Shown: positions 34,984 through 46,837 of the stretch, one piece after another | Layout: the number at the start of each line of letters is the position of its first letter | How positions within the stretch are numbered: position 1 is the first letter of the stretch | NCBI RefSeq assembly: GCF_000002865.3 | Contig: NW_001865039.1 | Location: 1,902,438-1,966,437 of the forward strand | Length of the DNA stretch: 64,000 bases | Direction: 5' to 3' | From: Monosiga brevicollis MX1 | Lineage: Eukaryota; Opisthokonta; Choanoflagellata; Craspedida; Salpingoecidae | Position numbers and translations under genes: made by a program | Notes under the pieces: model-generated | What the model saw: the letters and a program-made list of their open reading frames with translations, nothing else | Databases searched by the model: none | What the model was told of the DNA's origin: nothing

Positions 34984-37063
34984 ATGGCCACAGCTCGCTT
35001 GTTTGTGGCGCGTCACTGCGAACGCGCAGCCTTTGCGCGCGATGGTCACTTTGACCTGGAGCTTTGCCATCAAGAACAAGCGGGCAAACGCCGCTTTTGG
35101 AACGATGCCTTGACGGGTGAAGGGACGCGCCAGGCCGTGGCCCTGAGCCGAGACCTTCCCGTCGGCAGCGTGCGTCGCATCGTGGCCAGTGATTGGCTGC
35201 GCTGCGTGCAAACCGCTTCGATCGTGGCTCGTGAGCTTGGCCTGACCGAGATTGAGCTTGATCCCGCCCTCGGCGAACACGAGCGTGAGGCTTGGTTTGG
35301 CGAGACGGGTAGTCGACCCGGGCACCTCACTCACTCGTTGCCCGAGCTGCAAGACTTTGTTGGTGCGCCATCTGCTCTCGCCGCCCCTCAAAACCCGACT
35401 TGCATCTTCACTCACGCTTCTGGCCTCCACTCGTCTAGATGCCACCCTGGGCCCCAACGGGCAGCGAATTCTGCTCAAGCCCCACGCTCAACCGTTTCCG
35501 GATCCCCGCCGTGCCACGGATGCGTGGGAAGTGGGCGAGGCCCGAACGGCGGCCGTGGCGCAAGCTATCCTGACCGCTGGTGTGAAAACTTTTGGCCACA
35601 CGCTTCTAGTCACCCACGGAGGCGTCGGACAGCGTACGGTCGAGGCCCTCACTGGTGACTTTCCGGGTGGCGCCGACTTTGCTGCCTGGTGCGCCGTGGA
35701 GCTCAGGGAAGAGCCAAGGACCGACTCCAACGAGGCGGTCACCACAGCCTCGCTGGTTCGCAAATTTGGTGCGCCGCTCTCCGTGACCCCGGATCAACGC
35801 TGGGCTGATCCGCATCTCGCCAACTGGCGCAAGTGGTTTGGGCCTGAAGGTGCGCGCCTGGGCCTTGATGGCCCAGCTCGGGTGCTGGAGCTTGGAAGCT
35901 GGGAGGGCCTCAGCATGAGCATGTGGCTGAAGGAACTCGTATCCATGCACCCGGAAAGTTGCTTGGTCTGCATTGACCACTTTGATGACATGCAAACGGA
36001 AGCCGGACAGCTACGTCGCCAGCGACTGCACGCCAACACCCGCTGCCTTACCCAGCATTATAAAATCCGGGTCGTGCCACGCTTCACGCTGCCCGCCCTC
36101 ATGGACGCTCTGCATGACTTCAACGGCTGGCATGGCGATGGCCCCGCCATCGACGAGGGCTTTGATCTGGTGTATGTTGATGCAGACCATGCAGCCCATT
36201 CGACCCTCTTGGACGCGCTGCTTGCCTGGCGTTTGCTACGCAAGGGTGGCTACCTCCTTTTTGATGACTACGAATGGCCCACACGCAGCCCCAAGGACCC
36301 ACATAACCCTCCTAGCCAGGAGCACCCTGATCATCCAAAGGCTGGGATTGAGGCCTTCCTAGCGCTATCTGAACACGAGCTGGAAGTTGTGTCACGCGGC
36401 TATCAGGTGCTGGTGCGCAAAACTGGAGGCCAGGTGGACACGGGCTTTATTTCGCCTCAGAGCAGCGTCGTGCCGGTGGCAGCTGTTGTGGACGCAGAGA
36501 CCTGGCCCAGCGTCGCCACTGACCTCAAGGAGCTGGCTACCAAAGCCAGCGCAAGTAAGCGTCAGCTTGATATCCTGCTCCTATATGCCCAGTCAGATGT
36601 CCACCAATCTGTGGACGAGCAGCCAGGTGCAGCATGGCAGCAAAAAATGACCGAAGCTCTTCCTGTTGAGCTCCAACGCACCTGGCTACCAGTGCCGCTC
36701 GGCAGCGTGCCCTTACAAGGGGCTGAGCGCCGCGCCCATGTGGGTTTGCACCTCTCTCAGGTCTGCCCTGGTCGCGTTGCTGAAGCCCTCTTTCTGCTGC
36801 CCAATGCCGTTCGCGACTCGACTTGGGCGAGCGAGGTGCTGCGCCTTTGGCGTCAGCGCCCAGTTGAGGGTACAGTGGCCTGCGCAGCGCCTGATCGCCT
36901 GGGGGCTGTAGTCTTACGCCCACACCGTCTGGCCCGCTCAACGGTCGCGCTAACTCTTGTTCACGAAAGCATCGAGGCTCAGCGTGCTGGGGGTTGGCTT
37001 GGTGTTGTTCGTCGTGCCCTTCCCGAGACTGAATTTGTGGAATGTGAGCCATCTTCTGCTTGA
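34984..37063 (+). CDS. Histidine phosphatase - SAM methyltransferase fusion
   Basis: Two exons (34984-35362 and 35439-37063) give a 667-residue protein; the intron joins LQDFV to DATLGPNG in phase. Residues about 1-240 are a histidine-phosphatase (PGAM-like) domain: LFVARHCERAAF (catalytic RHxxR), NDALTGEGTRQAVAL, SDWLRCVQTASIVAREL and LLVTHGGVGQRTVEAL (second His). Residues about 275-450 are a class I methyltransferase resembling the Methyltransferase_24 group: ARVLELGSWEGLSMSMWL (SAM-binding loop), LVCIDHFDD, FDLVYVDADHAAHSTLLDAL and RKGGYLLFDDYEW. The last 200 residues match nothing I recognise. The middle of the large exon is a single frame, so the fusion does not depend on splice prediction between the domains. 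Substrates are unknown; a small phosphorylated metabolite is a guess. Confidence 0.85.
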
Positions 37064-37144
37064 GCACCCCAAAAAGACCACTGATGTCAACTCCTTCCTC
37101 AATTCAAATTGACAAAGGTGTACTCGTCAATCAACATAGTGAAA

Positions 37145-40100
37145 TCAAGGCAAATCATCTGCCTCGTATAAAAGCGCCGCTAAATGGGTGCGCATGGCAC
37201 TATCATCGTGCTCGTGGGCTGCCAGCGCCTGCAAAACCCGAATGCAACACGGCCACCAAACAGTGAGATACATCCGGCCGAGGCGTGCCACATTCAAGAT
37301 GCTTGCACCTACAGCAGCTTGAAGAATTTGCGTGCGCAACACAGCGTGGCTTGATTGCTGGGCAAGTGCAGCAGCCTCCACCAAGGCCTCGTCTATCGCA
37401 ACAAAATAATGACTTCATAAAACCGCAAAAGAAGAAGCAATGATGCAACAGTGTCATGATGGGCCGTACATGCAGTTTGAGCGTCTTTGGCCCGCCGTGC
37501 GCGACACCAGTGCAATAGAGCCCGATCGTCCATGGTACCTGCGCCAAAATTCATCCAGAGGAGAGGGCCAGAGTTGACGTTAGAACAAGGAGCAATTTGA
37601 AAAAAAAATAAAAATTAAAAAATTAAAAAAAAAAGGTTGAGACCACCGCCTGACCTTGGGCCAGACTTTGCGTAATGAGATCTTCAAACACTCCATTTTC
37701 AACATGGGGGCTTGACCCGTTGCATGCCTGCCACCGGAGTAGAATAAGATGCACCAAGAGACGAATGAATGAACATGGGGCAAGTGCTCCGATTGGCGGA
37801 AATACGACCAAGTTTGAGCCAAGAAAATGTTTTTCCTACCTCAACAAGGCAGCCCAATAGCTCAAAGTGTACCACCGCACCCAAGTGGTGTGCTGCCGCA
37901 AATTGGCGGCCTCGATCAACGAAAGTCTGGGCAGAAGCCCGGATAAGGCATGGCGATGCGTGAGAGGTGATATGGGAGTCAAAAGCAATAACACTCGCCG
38001 CGCGCATACCTTTGCCAACATGTGCTGCGCTCGAGCCACGCATAAAAGGGTCAGTCGCGAGAGGCACGCACACTAGGCCGTTACAATTGCCAGGCCCAGG
38101 ATGAGATTGGCCAGGGTTCCGATTCTCAATGGGGCAGTCGCAATGAAACGTGGGCATGCAACTCAGACGTACTTGAAGCTGCAAAACATCCGGGATTCGC
38201 GCTGGGTCGATGGATGCAAGCAGGCTGGGGAGCTGGCTTGACAAAGGGGCAAGAAGCTCAAATGCAGAGTGTGGGTCGTGGCTCTGGGCAAGGCGATCCG
38301 CCGCTCGCAGTCGCTGCAGCAGTTGGCACAGACCATTGTGCAAAGCATAATTCTCCATGTGACGCTCTAATACGACCAGCTGAGAATCTGTCCAGCGGTC
38401 GAGCAGACGAGACAAAGGTAAATTGAGAAGGAGCCTGGCTTGATGTTCATCGAGCGCATGCGCAATTGAGGAGTATCACCAACCTCGCTTCTTGCACTGA
38501 GGCTGCGAACAAAGCACACTGTGCTCATAAAACGCAACGAAAAAGTCCAAGGTGAGACGCTCGCGGGCACTTGGTCGCCGAGCCCGCTGAGAGCTACACA
38601 AGCGAGCCACCTGTTCCAAGGCGTTCTACAAACAGACATGTGCCCGAGAGACCCCGTGAGCGCGATCAAAGCCACAAATAAACTGGCAAGCGTCCCAGCA
38701 CAAATGCTACCAGATTGCTAAAATGAGCTGCCCAGAGGCGGAACAGCGCTGTTTGCTGAACTGGAGTGAGTTTTTCCTCTTGGGCTTGCAACTTGAGCAG
38801 CTGCAGCTCGCATTGACAGCTAGAATGCAGCACCACATCACCACAGCCCCACACAACAGCAGCAACGTGTCATGCATTGTTGCAGTAAAAAGGACATCCG
38901 CTGGAGAAGCGATGAACATCGGCTTGATGTGCAGGCACGCACCGCTGGCCGTATAGAAGCAGAAGCTGCGCAAGAGTCAAATGCAGCGTGGCAGTGGCCT
39001 CGGCGGATGCGACAGTTTGAGGACGCTCCAACTCGTGCGCGAGAAGACTTCGAATTCTACCAGACAGCCAGGTTGATGGATCAGCATGCCCAAACTTCAG
39101 ATGATAAGTAGTTAATGCAGCATCATTGGTTCTGAAACACTGGAACAGGTGCTAGCAGCACATACTCAACCAAGGGTGTGTCTTGAGTCGTGAGGCGGAA
39201 TGCTAGCTGTGCTGACATTTTGGCCCGCAACAAGGGGTCGGCATCCTAAACACAAAGATAAAGAAATTGCCAAGCAAGCATCAGCTACAACAGCATCTGT
39301 TTGGAAGAAGCGCAGGTGTGAAAGCCCGACCTCCTTTTCCATAAAAAGCTTGAGCAGGGATATGGCCTTGGCGTGGTCGGGTTCGAGCGTTGCGATCCAA
39401 GCCTAGATGATGCACGAAAATGAGACATCAGGTCCAAGTTTGCAAGACCATGATCATGACAGGGCCGGCATTGTGAAAGAGCAACAAAAGAACAACTCAG
39501 CACGCTTTCGTACCAGGGCATAGCGGAGACAGCGCTCATCGCCGAGTGCTTGCGCAAGTGTTACACTTTCAAAGACAAAGTCAAGCGCAGCTTGACGATG
39601 CCCGAAGGAAATTTCGTTTTGGGCTCGCGCCAGGGCAGCATATTGAGCCCCAGATAACTGCACAGTTGCCCAGGGCAGATTCAATGTCAGTCTTAAGCAA
39701 AATGCCGCTGTAACGCCGCGATCCCACGATCGATGCAACGTACGTCACTTGTGATGGTTGATGGGTGCATAACCTATGCATGATGTTTGAGCATTGGGCA
39801 GGTGAAGTGAATCGAGTTGCACGCACGACTCGTGTGGGCCAAGACACGGCTCGTGTGGGCCAAAACACTACTCGAGGCAGAGGGGCGGTCGGCTAGACTT
39901 TGTGGATTCGCATTATGGAGGCCGTACCTCCCGCGGGGCAATGTCGTACAGCCACACCCACACATCACGAGAGGCTGAATAGTCACGCACTGCGGTGCTG
40001 TGCTCGGCACTGGGTGTGTGCCGCACATGTGATGAGGATGAGAAACGCGCGTGCGAAAGGCAGGCAAATGACCGACAGGCGGGCGTCTGGGGGGTCGGAG

Positions 40101-41059
40101 ACAGCGAGCAGCGAAAGACTAACAGACTGAGTAAAGCCGGGGCACTGCGTATTTGATGGGTCGCAAGGTCAACATCTTCATTGGTAAAGAGCATGGACAC
40201 GGCATCCACGGCCGACACACTATCCAAGCTGCCCTGCCCGGGCGCGGAAGATTCTTGAGCAGACGAGGCTGCTAGAATGGGTCGCAGCTGGTCGGACAAG
40301 GTGCCCCACTATCTCCAGGCATGAGGTATAAGGAAAGAAGAGACCATTATGCTAAAAATAGGCACGACTCGGTCATGACCGGCAGGCGGCCATCAACGTA
40401 CGGTTGTAAGCTCGGCCTCACTGAGCGACAGCAGGACAGTCCGAACCAATCGGCCCAGGGGCGAGTTGATGGCGAAGACGCCCGTCTCCTCCATGTCATC
40501 GGCTACGGCCAGCAGTCTGCACCCAGAGCGACGATACGATGCCATGTGAGCAAGGGCCGCATCACATTTGCCCACAACGAGCATCTAGAACTAGAACAGA
40601 CAGCAAAGAATAACTGACTTGGGAGCTTGGGCCAGCATGTCAGCCAATCCCTCAGCCGAGGTGATGTATGTCGAAGCACTGCAGAAAGGAGGCGCGGGAT
40701 CGATATCGGCAAGTCGGCATGAGATAAAAACCGCTTTGCGACGCGGCGACTTTTCCGATTGAAGGCATACCGCTCGCGGATAGCTTGCTGCAGCTCGGGA
40801 GAGGCAGCTTTGAAGAAGGTGCGCATGATTTGAGGCGTAATTCGCGCTGGCTCATCGCCATACTGGAGAAGCCATGGTATCACGCTGGCCACGGCATCAG
40901 CTGGACTCTCGAGCAGCGTCAGCATCGCCTCGACGACAAAGTATAAAAACGCCTGTCAAACGCGAGACATTTGATTCGCACGGCGTCAGCAAGTGGGGCT
41001 GCTCGGGTTTGTAGCAGCAGCGAGACAACGCAAACCTCACAAACCTCGCCGGCCTGCAT
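37145..41059 (-). CDS. ANAPC5: APC/C subunit 5 (ANAPC5-like)
   Basis: A long multi-exon gene of helical-repeat character. The best block, LSGAQYAALARAQNEISFGH-RQAALDFVFESVTLAQALGD-ERCLRYAL, matches the APC5 signature (YAALNLA..H..FGH...AL.A..EAI..AQE..D..CL...L). Upstream, SPLGRLVRTVLLSLSEAELT and SVSAVDAVSMLFTNEDVDLA fit the human N-terminal order, and AFLYFVVEAMLTLLESP is the first well-supported exon. Downstream are AWIATLEPDHAKAISLLKLF, MSAQLAFRLT, FEDLITQSLAQGQ and a final exon ALAAHEHDDSAMRTHLAALL that resembles the human C-terminus. APC5 is a TPR scaffold of the anaphase-promoting complex ubiquitin ligase. Overall divergence is high; exon borders in 37.5-39.9 kb and the start (ATG at 41057-41059, MQAGE) are tentative. 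Confidence 0.7.
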
Positions 41060-41310
41060 CCTGTTGATGTCGCGCCTACACCCGTCAACGCACCAACCCC
41101 TTCACCCGATTGGAGATGCAAACCCGCACCGTCTCTATCCCAGCACCACCATCCAGTGGTATCCCCGTCCGCGGATAGCTTCACCCGGCTGCCCGTTGCC
41201 TCGCTTCGAGTCACCACCCTTCAGAACTTTTTAAGAAAAAAATGAAAAAAAAGATGAAAAATTGAAAAAAAAAAAAAAAACACACACAACTGCTATAGAA
41301 GATAGAAAAC

Positions 41311-41325
41311 AAGTAAAATACTTTT
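41311..41325 (-). promoter_or_regulatory. Recurrent motif AAAAGTATTTTACTT, copy 3 (minus strand)
   Basis: Exact 15-nt match on the minus strand, about 250 nt upstream of the tentative ANAPC5 start, which is also on the minus strand. Orientation relative to the gene is the same as at copies 1 and 2. Confidence 0.45.
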
Positions 41326-41661
41326 CAATAAATCGTCAAAATGTGTGTGATGTTTTACACACTTCCGCTCAGGGCCTTTGCGCATTTCATTTTTTCAAAA
41401 CGACGGACGGACGGACGGACGGACGGGTCACGCACGTACCCACGGCGACGTCCGACAGCAGTGCATGCAGTCTTGACGACGTGCTGGTGAGTTGGCGTTG
41501 TTGGTATGGTTGGTGGTGCATGTTGCAAGCTGATCGTGTGGGGCTTGCGGGGCTGTTGTGTCGACGACAGGTGAAAGGAGACATTGAAGCACACAGGATC
41601 ATCAGGCCGCGCCGCGGCTTTTTGCTTTTTCAGCAGTACTCGGCCGCACCGTGCAGCAAAC

Positions 41662-41847
41662 ATGTTTGCGTTTGGCATGCGACTACTTGTGACCCTGTGG
41701 TTTGTGGTGGCTCGTGTGCGGGATGGTCCGCGGCGACGCTCCGCCAAGGGCGAGCCCATCGAGAGCTTCTGGGTGTCGGGTCGCACCAGCAGCGGTGAAA
41801 CTCACCACTACCAGCTCGTCAGTCGTGTTGATGATCTGGGCATTTAA
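41662..41847 (+). CDS. Hypothetical small protein or last exon
   Basis: Frame MFAFGMRLLVTLWFVVARVR followed by SAKGEPIESFWVSGRTSSGE and THHYQLVSRVDDLGI. The second half has coding-like base composition; the first 20 residues could be a signal peptide. A good donor (GTGAGT at 41487) after the frame ...SACSLDDVL and an acceptor-like TTTTTTCAG at about 41626 hint at a multi-exon gene. It belongs to no family I recognise and may be spurious. Confidence 0.28.
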   Translation: MFAFGMRLLVTLWFVVARVRDGPRRRSAKGEPIESFWVSGRTSSGETHHYQLVSRVDDLGI

Positions 41848-42268
41848 ACACAACCGCGCTGTGCCTGATGTGCAAAAAGGAAGCCACAGCCTGTATGATC
41901 GCTCCTTGCGCTTGAAGTTGTCATTTTGGCCGTTCCCATCTTGATGTGTTTTTGTTGACAAGCACACGTTTGCTCGAGGCGAGCGGTGCTTGTGATGTAT
42001 TTCTTTCCGTCGGCCGAGCCGAGCCCGTTTTTTTTTTTTTTTTTGTGTCTTTTCCTGCCTACTTCCCTGCTTCACCTCCCCCTCTTTCCCAGCAATCAAG
42101 TGCAAAACGTGATTTGCAAGCCAACGCCCCAGCCCAATGATGTTTGCGTGACCTGTAAGCCAAAGCTGCGGACACAGTTGAGCGATTCAAGTTGGCATCA
42201 ATTCCCATCATCTGTAAGAAGTTCAAATGCAACACAAGGGGAAAACGTCCTTTGGCCCACACAAAATA

Positions 42269-45116
42269 TCAAATCGGGTTGTAGTCAGTCTCCGCCGGGG
42301 CATGCGACAAGTCCACCAAGCCGCCGTCATCCGAGCCCGAGTCGCGGTGGCTGTGGCTATGCTTGTGCTTGTGTTTCTTCTTCTTCTTGCGCTCGCTGCC
42401 ATCACGATCCTTGTCCTTGCTTTTCTTCTTGGCCTTCTTGTCTGAGGCCCCATCACTGTCGTTGCCATTGTCATCGTCGCCTTCGTCACTACCCTCGCGT
42501 TCTGTCCGGTGCTTGTGCTTCTTCTTCTTCTTCTTCTCGGCCGCTTCCGCATCAAGAGAAGCCACCTCACTGTCCTTGCTCTTCTTCTTCTTCTTCTTCT
42601 TCTCCCCAGAAGGGCTGCCGGTTTCTCTGCATAATACGCACGTGACAAAGGGAGTGAGTGGCGGAAGAGATGATGTTTTGAAACTGCTGCAGGAGTAGAC
42701 CGCCCGATTAGTTCGAAAGGCATACTCACTCGGGTGGGGCCGTGTAGACATCGGTTGCTGGGTTAAAGTCAAAGGCTGCCGAGGCCAAATCGTGCTCGGT
42801 TGCTGCAGGCACAGCAGCTTTTGACAACGATGGTGTCTCAGCATCTTCGTCCTCAGTCGAACTAGGCTCGTTGTTCTGGGCCACTAGCACATTTTGTGTG
42901 TCCTCATCTCCCGAAGAACCATAGAATTCGTCTGCATCCACGACAGACGATAGCGTCAAGTGGCCCAGATCCACCACTGGCGCCGCTTCGACCTGCCAAG
43001 CAGAATGAAGCACACGCATGAGCAACTTGTTCAACAGTACAAGAGCCATGCAAGCCGCCGTCATACCGGATCGAGAGCAGCAGGCGCGGCAGTGACTGCA
43101 GTTGGCGGTGGAACCTGGGGCTTGAGGTGAGCAAACATGGACGGGGCTTCATCATCATCCGAAAAGGCCACATCTGAATCATCTGCAGCCACCTCGGGGC
43201 GCACTCCAGACGGCTCTTCTTCATCTGAATCCTCCTCAGGGACAGCCACGACGACCAGGGGGTTTTCCCCCTGCGATGCGTTGGCAACAACCGCCAGCCC
43301 ATTCGCACGTTAGCACTCTAACGATACGCTCTACTGAACACTCTCATCGTTAGGCCCGCAGCAAAATCAAGCCGGCACAAACCTCATCATCACTGTCGTC
43401 GTCGTCGGCAAACGCATTGCCACTGGCACCGCCGGTAGAGGTCTGATTGCCACCAAGCATACCAGAACATTGACACATTGACGAAACGCAAGTGGAAGGT
43501 TAGGGCCATGGTGCTGCGTTGTTGAATGAGTGTTTGATATGTGATATGTAAGACACACCGGTTGACTCGCCTCGACGATTGGGGACTTGGGCTTGGTGGA
43601 TTTGGACTTTGGCTGAGACTTGACAGTCTCGGCTTCATCTTCAGAATCGGAAGACACTGCGTCTTCATGGCCAAGATCCAGCTCATCAGTATCTGCAGCC
43701 ACTTGAACGAGCGGGTTGTCGTTGTCGTCGTCGTCGTCTTCATAAAAGGCTTCTGCCGCCGACGGCTTTGCTGATGCCGATTGAGATGGGCTAAGAACAT
43801 GAAAGGAAAAAAACAAGTCAGGGAGCAGACGCCAGGCACGAGGTCAAGAGGCAACACTACACATGTAGGCCAAACGAGGAGGTGTGAGCATGCCAACTGG
43901 GGGGCGATGTGACGTACTCGTCGCTCAAGTCGGCAAAAAAATCGTCCGGCAATGCTTCGGCTAAGAATATAAGCGCACCAGACCAAGTGGGTTGAGGTAA
44001 AAGCAAGGTGTAAGAGTATGCTTCAGCACAGACGAGACGGCAGCTGGGCATACCTGGCTTGAAGTCGTCCACCGAGCCCACCTGCTCGGGGGCAGCTGCA
44101 GGTGCGCCTGCTCCCTGAGCACCAGCTACGCATCGTGCCCAAAGTCCGATGCACACGAGGGTCGTGAGTGATGGCACTGAATGGCTGGCTGCGACCCGCA
44201 GAAAGATGGAAAAGATGGCACTTCCAGACAACGACCGCTCGCACCTGCATGGCCATTGCTGACTTCACCTTTGGAGCGGTTGCGCATAAAAGATGTGCGA
44301 AACTTTGACAACATCGACGAACCCATGCTAGCGCTGCGACCTGCAATTCAAGCGCCACAAGGCCAAACAATTGTGAGTTTGCAAGCAAAGAAAGCTCACA
44401 GACGAGGGGCGTGGCTAGCACATACTGGGCATGGCACTGGTGGCTGCCGAAGCATGATTGGGACTGGAATGGCCACTTTCAGCCCCTTCGACGGCGGGCG
44501 GAGAAGTTGATGCTGCACAGCACAAGAGTCGATGAGGCTGATAAAGTGGAAATATATCGCATGTCGTCGGGTTGTGCAGAACCAAAGCATAGACCCCGTA
44601 CCAGCCTCTGCGGTCCCTTGTCGAGCCTGCATACGCTCTTGGCGGCGCTGCATAAACCTGCACAGCAGTTTGCGAGAAGCAAGAGAAGTGAGGCACGTGT
44701 GGACGGCTCCTCGTTTGGTCACACTGAGAAAGTATTGCGCCCCACAGTCGGACCAACTTTGTAAAGTCCTGCTCTTCCGAATCGGCGCCGTGTTCAGTTA
44801 GCTCAGCCTCAACCCGTGCATTTTCTTCCTTATTGCGCGCCAGCTGTGCTTCGTGCCATTGCCGCTGTCGCAAAGGCAGGTGCAAGAGCAAACAAAGGAC
44901 TGTGTTATCCAGCGTCGAGGCGGTGGAATTGATGATGGGTGAACGGGGATTCAAAGATGGGGGCTGCGTACTGTGACGAATAAATAAGGCGCTGCAAAAA
45001 AACGATTGACGTAGTGGAGTCCAAAGTCTGCATTCGTGCGAACATCGACGTGAGACGAGCGACTCCAATGTGTTTACTTGACACAGAAAACAAAAAGAAA
45101 AAAAAAAAAAAGAAAG

Positions 45117-45147
<31 letters not shown>

Positions 45148-46536
45148 AAGAAAGAAAGAGAAAAAAAAGGAAGCTGAAGCAACAGCCAGGCTAAACCAGA
45201 AGCCAAGCTAAGATTCAATCCGGACGAGTGCCACAGTGCAAGAGGGAGGGTGGCATTACCGTTGGCCAGGCTGGCACGACAAATGTGGATGGGAGGGGCG
45301 TTGGCTGGTCGCGGGATCTCCTCCAGCCGCCCTCGAATCTCGTCGACCGTAACGCTGTTGCCTTCTTGCTTGTCCACAAAGTTGGCCTAATGGTCGGGGG
45401 GTGCAGGAATGATCAAGGCGAAACTTGTGCAAGAAGGTTGAAGAGGGTAGACAAGAAAGAGGTGGCGATCCAAGTCCGAGCACCTACCAGAATCAATGTC
45501 GGGATGTTGGGTGGGGCGTCGGCGATCTTTTGAATCACATAATCGACCGTCCACTTTTTGGTCACGTCGCAAAGCAGAATCACACCATGCGTGCCTGTGG
45601 AAAGGGTGGCGCATGAGGGGTGGCCGCCAGGTTCATTGAGATGCTGACGTGGGAACGAGCATCTGGCATCTGGTCGTTTACCTTTGTAAACGTCAACAAA
45701 GCTGGCATCAAGGCACATGGGGGTGTCCTGTGCATGGCAATGCGCCAAGTGCACGTGAGAATGGCGAGTGGATGGCAGGGGAGGCGCAAGCAGGGAGCAG
45801 GAAATTGGCAGGTACAAGAATGAGCAGAACCTCATCAAGCGGCACGTTCTTGTTGTTGCTGGGCTTGCCCTTGTCCACGACATCCCAAATCTCGGCCTGG
45901 CATGCAGCAAAGGGTGAGCGTCGCAGGTCCACGCGGTGCATACTGTTTTGTCCCACGGGGCGGGAACAAATCCAGGTTGCTCACCTTGACCACGCCAGCC
46001 GAGTTTTTGTATTTCCAGGGAATGTTGGTCACCTTGAGTGTGCATGCAAATGGCGGCTGTCGCGTGAGAGTGGCATGTGAAGCAGTAAGATTAAACAAAA
46101 ACAGGAGGACACCAACCTGGATCTCGCTGGTCTCTTGATGAGAAGAGGGTACGGGTTTGCCCTGTAGTCGGGCAAAGAGGGTGGACTTGCCGACTCCACG
46201 CTCTCCGCGCAGGATGATTTTCACTGATGGCAGCACAGATCCCAAGCACACCCAGGGTTAGGGCCGGCGTCCCAAGCCAAGCTGGCAGGAAGAAGAGAGA
46301 GGGGCGACGCACTGTTTTGATCCACGCCCCGAGCAAAGGTCTTCTTCGCCGCCTCGGGCAAAGCCGTGGCTATCCATGCCAACCATCGCCAAAGCACAGC
46401 CGAGATAGATAGATATTGTTACAAAGCAGTCTCATGAGGAGAGGAGCAGTGGCCCCGAAGCAACGACGCCCGCCATCGCAGAGCGAGCAAAGTCATCGTA
46501 CGTACCAGACTCGGGCATTTTTTTGCGCCGAAACAT
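42269..46536 (-). CDS. RABL6: RABL6-like GTPase (Rab-like protein 6)
   Basis: Minus-strand, many exons. Exon 1 (ending MPESG) splices to TALPEAAKKTFARGVDQN, then VKIILRGERGVGKSTLFARL (P-loop GERGVGKS), QGKPVPSSHQETSEIQ, LKVTNIPWKYKNSAGVVKV, AEIWDVVDKGKPSNNKNVPL, MCLDASFVDVYKG, THGVILLCDVTKKWTVDYVI and PPNIPTLIL. All match human RABL6 block by block, including the FARGV and WDVVDKGK signatures. The long C-terminal part is disordered and acidic (EDDDDDNDNPLVQVAADTDE) and ends in a Lys-rich stretch (KKKKKKHKHRTEREG) as in the human protein. The WDVVDK element replaces the usual DxxG loop of Ras GTPases. Human RABL6 (PARF/RBEL1A) is linked to proliferation and ARF/p53 control. Start is at 46534-46536, stop at 42269-42271. 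Confidence 0.92.
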
Positions 46537-46766
46537 GCCGAGGGTCGTTGAAAAACTCTAACCACCTCGCACTCGCACAGCCCGTTTTACGCAAACACAC
46601 ACACACACACACACACACACGAGCACTCCCTTTGATACCGCGTCTCTACTCCAGCCCTTCGCCCTATCACCGCTATCGCGGCCGGCCACCTGCCACAAGT
46701 CACTGCCGTTGACGCAAATGCACACAATTCGAATTTTTTTGGAGTTGAGTGTGAGCTTATAGCAAG

Positions 46767-46779
46767 AAAGTATTTTACT
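46767..46779 (+). promoter_or_regulatory. Recurrent motif AAAGTATTTTACT, copy 4 (facing Rab11-FIP)
   Basis: A 13-nt core match on the plus strand, facing the Rab11-FIP gene. With copy 5 it forms a diverging inverted pair about 44 nt apart. Confidence 0.45.
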
Positions 46780-46823
46780 AATTACTAAATGTGGGCTTGT
46801 TTTCTAGCGGACAGCCCTGCTGT

Positions 46824-46837
46824 AGTAAAATACTTTT
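46824..46837 (-). promoter_or_regulatory. Recurrent motif AAAAGTATTTTACT, copy 5 (facing RABL6)
   Basis: A 14-nt match on the minus strand, facing RABL6, whose start codon is 288 nt away. Including flanks, copies 4 and 5 pair as a near-perfect inverted repeat (GAAAGTATTTTACTA against TAGTAAAATACTTTTC). Confidence 0.45.

Larger units (their letters stand above)
41060..42268. other. Intergenic region ANAPC5 / RABL6
   Basis: Contains an A run (about 41264-41280), a motif copy on the minus strand, a (GGAC)n tract at about 41401-41426, a weak candidate gene, and a T run near 42029. Strong gene evidence is lacking. Confidence 0.45.

Noticed and set aside
35252-35440. Extension of the methyltransferase frame upstream of 35439
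   Set aside because: This part overlaps the phosphatase exon in another frame and the intron; the true upstream exon uses the 34984 frame and joins in phase at 35362/35439.
42363-42698. Plus-strand Phe/Leu/Ser-rich frame resembling a membrane protein
   Set aside because: It is the complement of the Lys-rich C-terminus of RABL6.
43541-43774. Plus-strand Leu/Val-rich frame
   Set aside because: Reverse strand of the acidic (Asp/Glu) region of RABL6.
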